A DNA stretch of 6,240 nt from Bacteroidia bacterium (GTDB lineage Bacteria > Bacteroidota > Bacteroidia > Flavobacteriales > Flavobacteriaceae), in NCBI GenBank assembly GCA_030425715.1, contig JAUIAA010000132.1:1-6240 (forward strand), in the 5' to 3' direction. The position numbers and the translations under genes are program-made. This document shows positions 5,053-6,240 of the stretch, piece after piece; the first letter of the stretch is position 1; every line of letters starts with the position of its first letter. The notes beneath the pieces are model-generated. The model did not search any database. It was not told the DNA's origin and saw only the letters and a list, made by a program, of their open reading frames with translations.

Positions 5053-6240
5053 ATGAAAAAAAATAGATTCCCTCAATTTTCGAAATTTATTTCACGCTAC
5101 TTTCCTTTTGTGTTTTTTTTCCTTGTGTTGCATTTTGGATGTTCCAATAAAGACACTAAACATACTTTATCTAAAACTAAAAGTAATAAGAACTACCACT
5201 TTGATTTAAAAGAAATTAAAAAAGCAGGGGTACTAAAAGCCATTACCACTTATTCTCCTACAGGTTATTTTTTATATCGTGGGCAAACCATGGGTTTTGA
5301 ATATGAAATATTGAGCAGATTGGCCCAAAAAATTGGGGTTGAACTCGAAATTGTTATTGCAAAAAATGTAGATTCAATTATACCAATGCTGCAAAGAGGT
5401 GACGGAGATATTATTGCCATTGGATTTACCATTACCAATAAGCGCAAAGAAAAAGTAAGTTTTACCAATCCTTATTTGGTTACCAATCAAACTCTTGTAC
5501 AAAGAAAGCCAAACAATTGGCACAAAATGACTAGAGACAATATCAAAAAGCAATTAGCGACAGATATAGTCGACCTTATTGGAGATACCGTTTCTGTAAG
5601 GAAAAAATCATCTTATTATAATAGATTAGTGGAACTATCTAATGAATTAGGCGATTCTATTCATATTCATATACTTCCAGGAGAATTAACCGATGAAGAA
5701 ATTATAAAACAAGTTGCCAATGGCGAAATAAAATACACCGTAATTGATAAAAACATTGCCACTATTCACAAAAGTTATTACCCCAATATTGATGTAGAAA
5801 CCCCTATAAGCCTATCGCAACGAATTGCCTGGGCAGTAAGAAAAAACTCTCCCGATTTACTACACGAAATTAACAATGATTTGGCTTCCTTAAAAAGAAA
5901 ACCAGATTACAATATGATTTACAAAAAGTATTTTGAAAATAGCCGTCAATTTAAACGTAGGCTGAATAGTGAATATTTTACCGAAATTACTGGAAAAATA
6001 AGTGCTTATGATAATGTAGTAAAAGAATATGCCAAAGAAATTGGCTGGGATTGGAGGTTGTTAAAATCACTTATATACCAAGAATCCATGTTTAATCCAG
6101 ATAATGAATCTTGGACAGGTGCTTCTGGATTGATGCAGTTGATGCCCTCTACGGCAAAAGAATTGGGGGTAAAAAATATCCGTGATCCTAAAGAGAACAT
6201 TAGGGCTGGAGTTAAATATTTAAAACAAATGTATTCTTAT
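5053..6240 (+). CDS. mltF: MltF-like lytic transglycosylase with solute-binding domain, 3'-truncated by window edge
   Basis: This frame runs from ATG 5053 to the right edge with no stop (396 codons); MltF proteins are around 470-520 residues, so perhaps a fifth is missing. MltF cleaves peptidoglycan glycan strands non-hydrolytically, forming 1,6-anhydromuramic ends, in the periplasm at the outer membrane. Residues 1-30 are a basic start, a Phe-rich hydrophobic segment (17-28) and Cys30, which looks like a lipoprotein signal, although LHFGC is a poor lipobox. Residues about 55-290 form a family 3 solute-binding domain: GVLKAITTYSP, GFEYEILSRLAQKIGVELE, then TITNKRKEKVSFTNPYL, with R131 at the usual amino-acid carboxylate-binding position. 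From about 325 the SLT domain begins, with catalytic E344 in YQESMF, GASGLMQLMPSTAKELG (356-372) and NIRAGVKYL (382-390). An in-frame stop at 5008-5010 and no intervening ATG fix the start. The solute-binding domain probably senses muropeptides or amino acids to regulate the enzyme. Confidence 0.92.
   Translation, partial: MKKNRFPQFSKFISRYFPFVFFFLVLHFGCSNKDTKHTLSKTKSNKNYHFDLKEIKKAGVLKAITTYSPTGYFLYRGQTMGFEYEILSRLAQKIGVELEIVIAKNVDSIIPMLQRGDGDIIAIGFTITNKRKEKVSFTNPYLVTNQTLVQRKPNNWHKMTRDNIKKQLATDIVDLIGDTVSVRKKSSYYNRLVELSNELGDSIHIHILPGELTDEEIIKQVANGEIKYTVIDKNIATIHKSYYPNIDVETPISLSQRIAWAVRKNSPDLLHEINNDLASLKRKPDYNMIYKKYFENSRQFKRRLNSEYFTEITGKISAYDNVVKEYAKEIGWDWRLLKSLIYQESMFNPDNESWTGASGLMQLMPSTAKELGVKNIRDPKENIRAGVKYLKQMYSY

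Overview
The window looks like ordinary chromosomal DNA from a member of Bacteroidota, most likely a Flavobacteriaceae bacterium. The evidence is a strongly AT-rich composition, start regions without clear Shine-Dalgarno sequences, matches to the Bacteroidota -7 promoter consensus (TAnnTTTG) upstream of some genes, and Bacteroidota-type proteins throughout. These include a Bacteroidota-like HolA next to a small stand-alone HsdR-N protein, a DUF1015 protein upstream of YggS, and an MltF-like lytic transglycosylase. Genus and species cannot be fixed from sequence alone.

Layout, left to right: (1) the 3' two-thirds of a DUF1015 gene (1-828) followed after 6 bases by yggS (835-1512), both on + and probably co-transcribed; (2) holA, the DNA polymerase III delta subunit, on - (1515-2519), convergent with yggS with only 2 bases between stop codons; (3) a divergent small PD-(D/E)XK protein with an HsdR N-terminal domain (2583-3041, +); (4) a family 2 glycosyltransferase (3103-4104, +) with a TTG start; (5) a probable two-gene unit of a TfoX N-terminal-domain protein (4159-4482) and an AHSA1/SRPBCC-domain protein (4493-5005); (6) an MltF-like gene (5053 to the right edge, open at its 3' end), with a solute-binding domain followed by a lytic transglycosylase domain.

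The window is densely coding: the longest gap is about 63 bases. There are no tRNA or rRNA genes, CRISPR arrays, insertion sequences or phage genes, and no gene looks broken. The contents are housekeeping (PLP homeostasis, replication clamp loading, cell-wall turnover, glycan synthesis) mixed with small conserved proteins of unknown role. I see no clearly new multi-gene system. The points most worth a second look are the orphan HsdR-N nuclease-fold protein beside holA, the TfoX-like/SRPBCC pair with an inverted repeat between its candidate -7 element and its start codon, and the DUF1015-yggS linkage.
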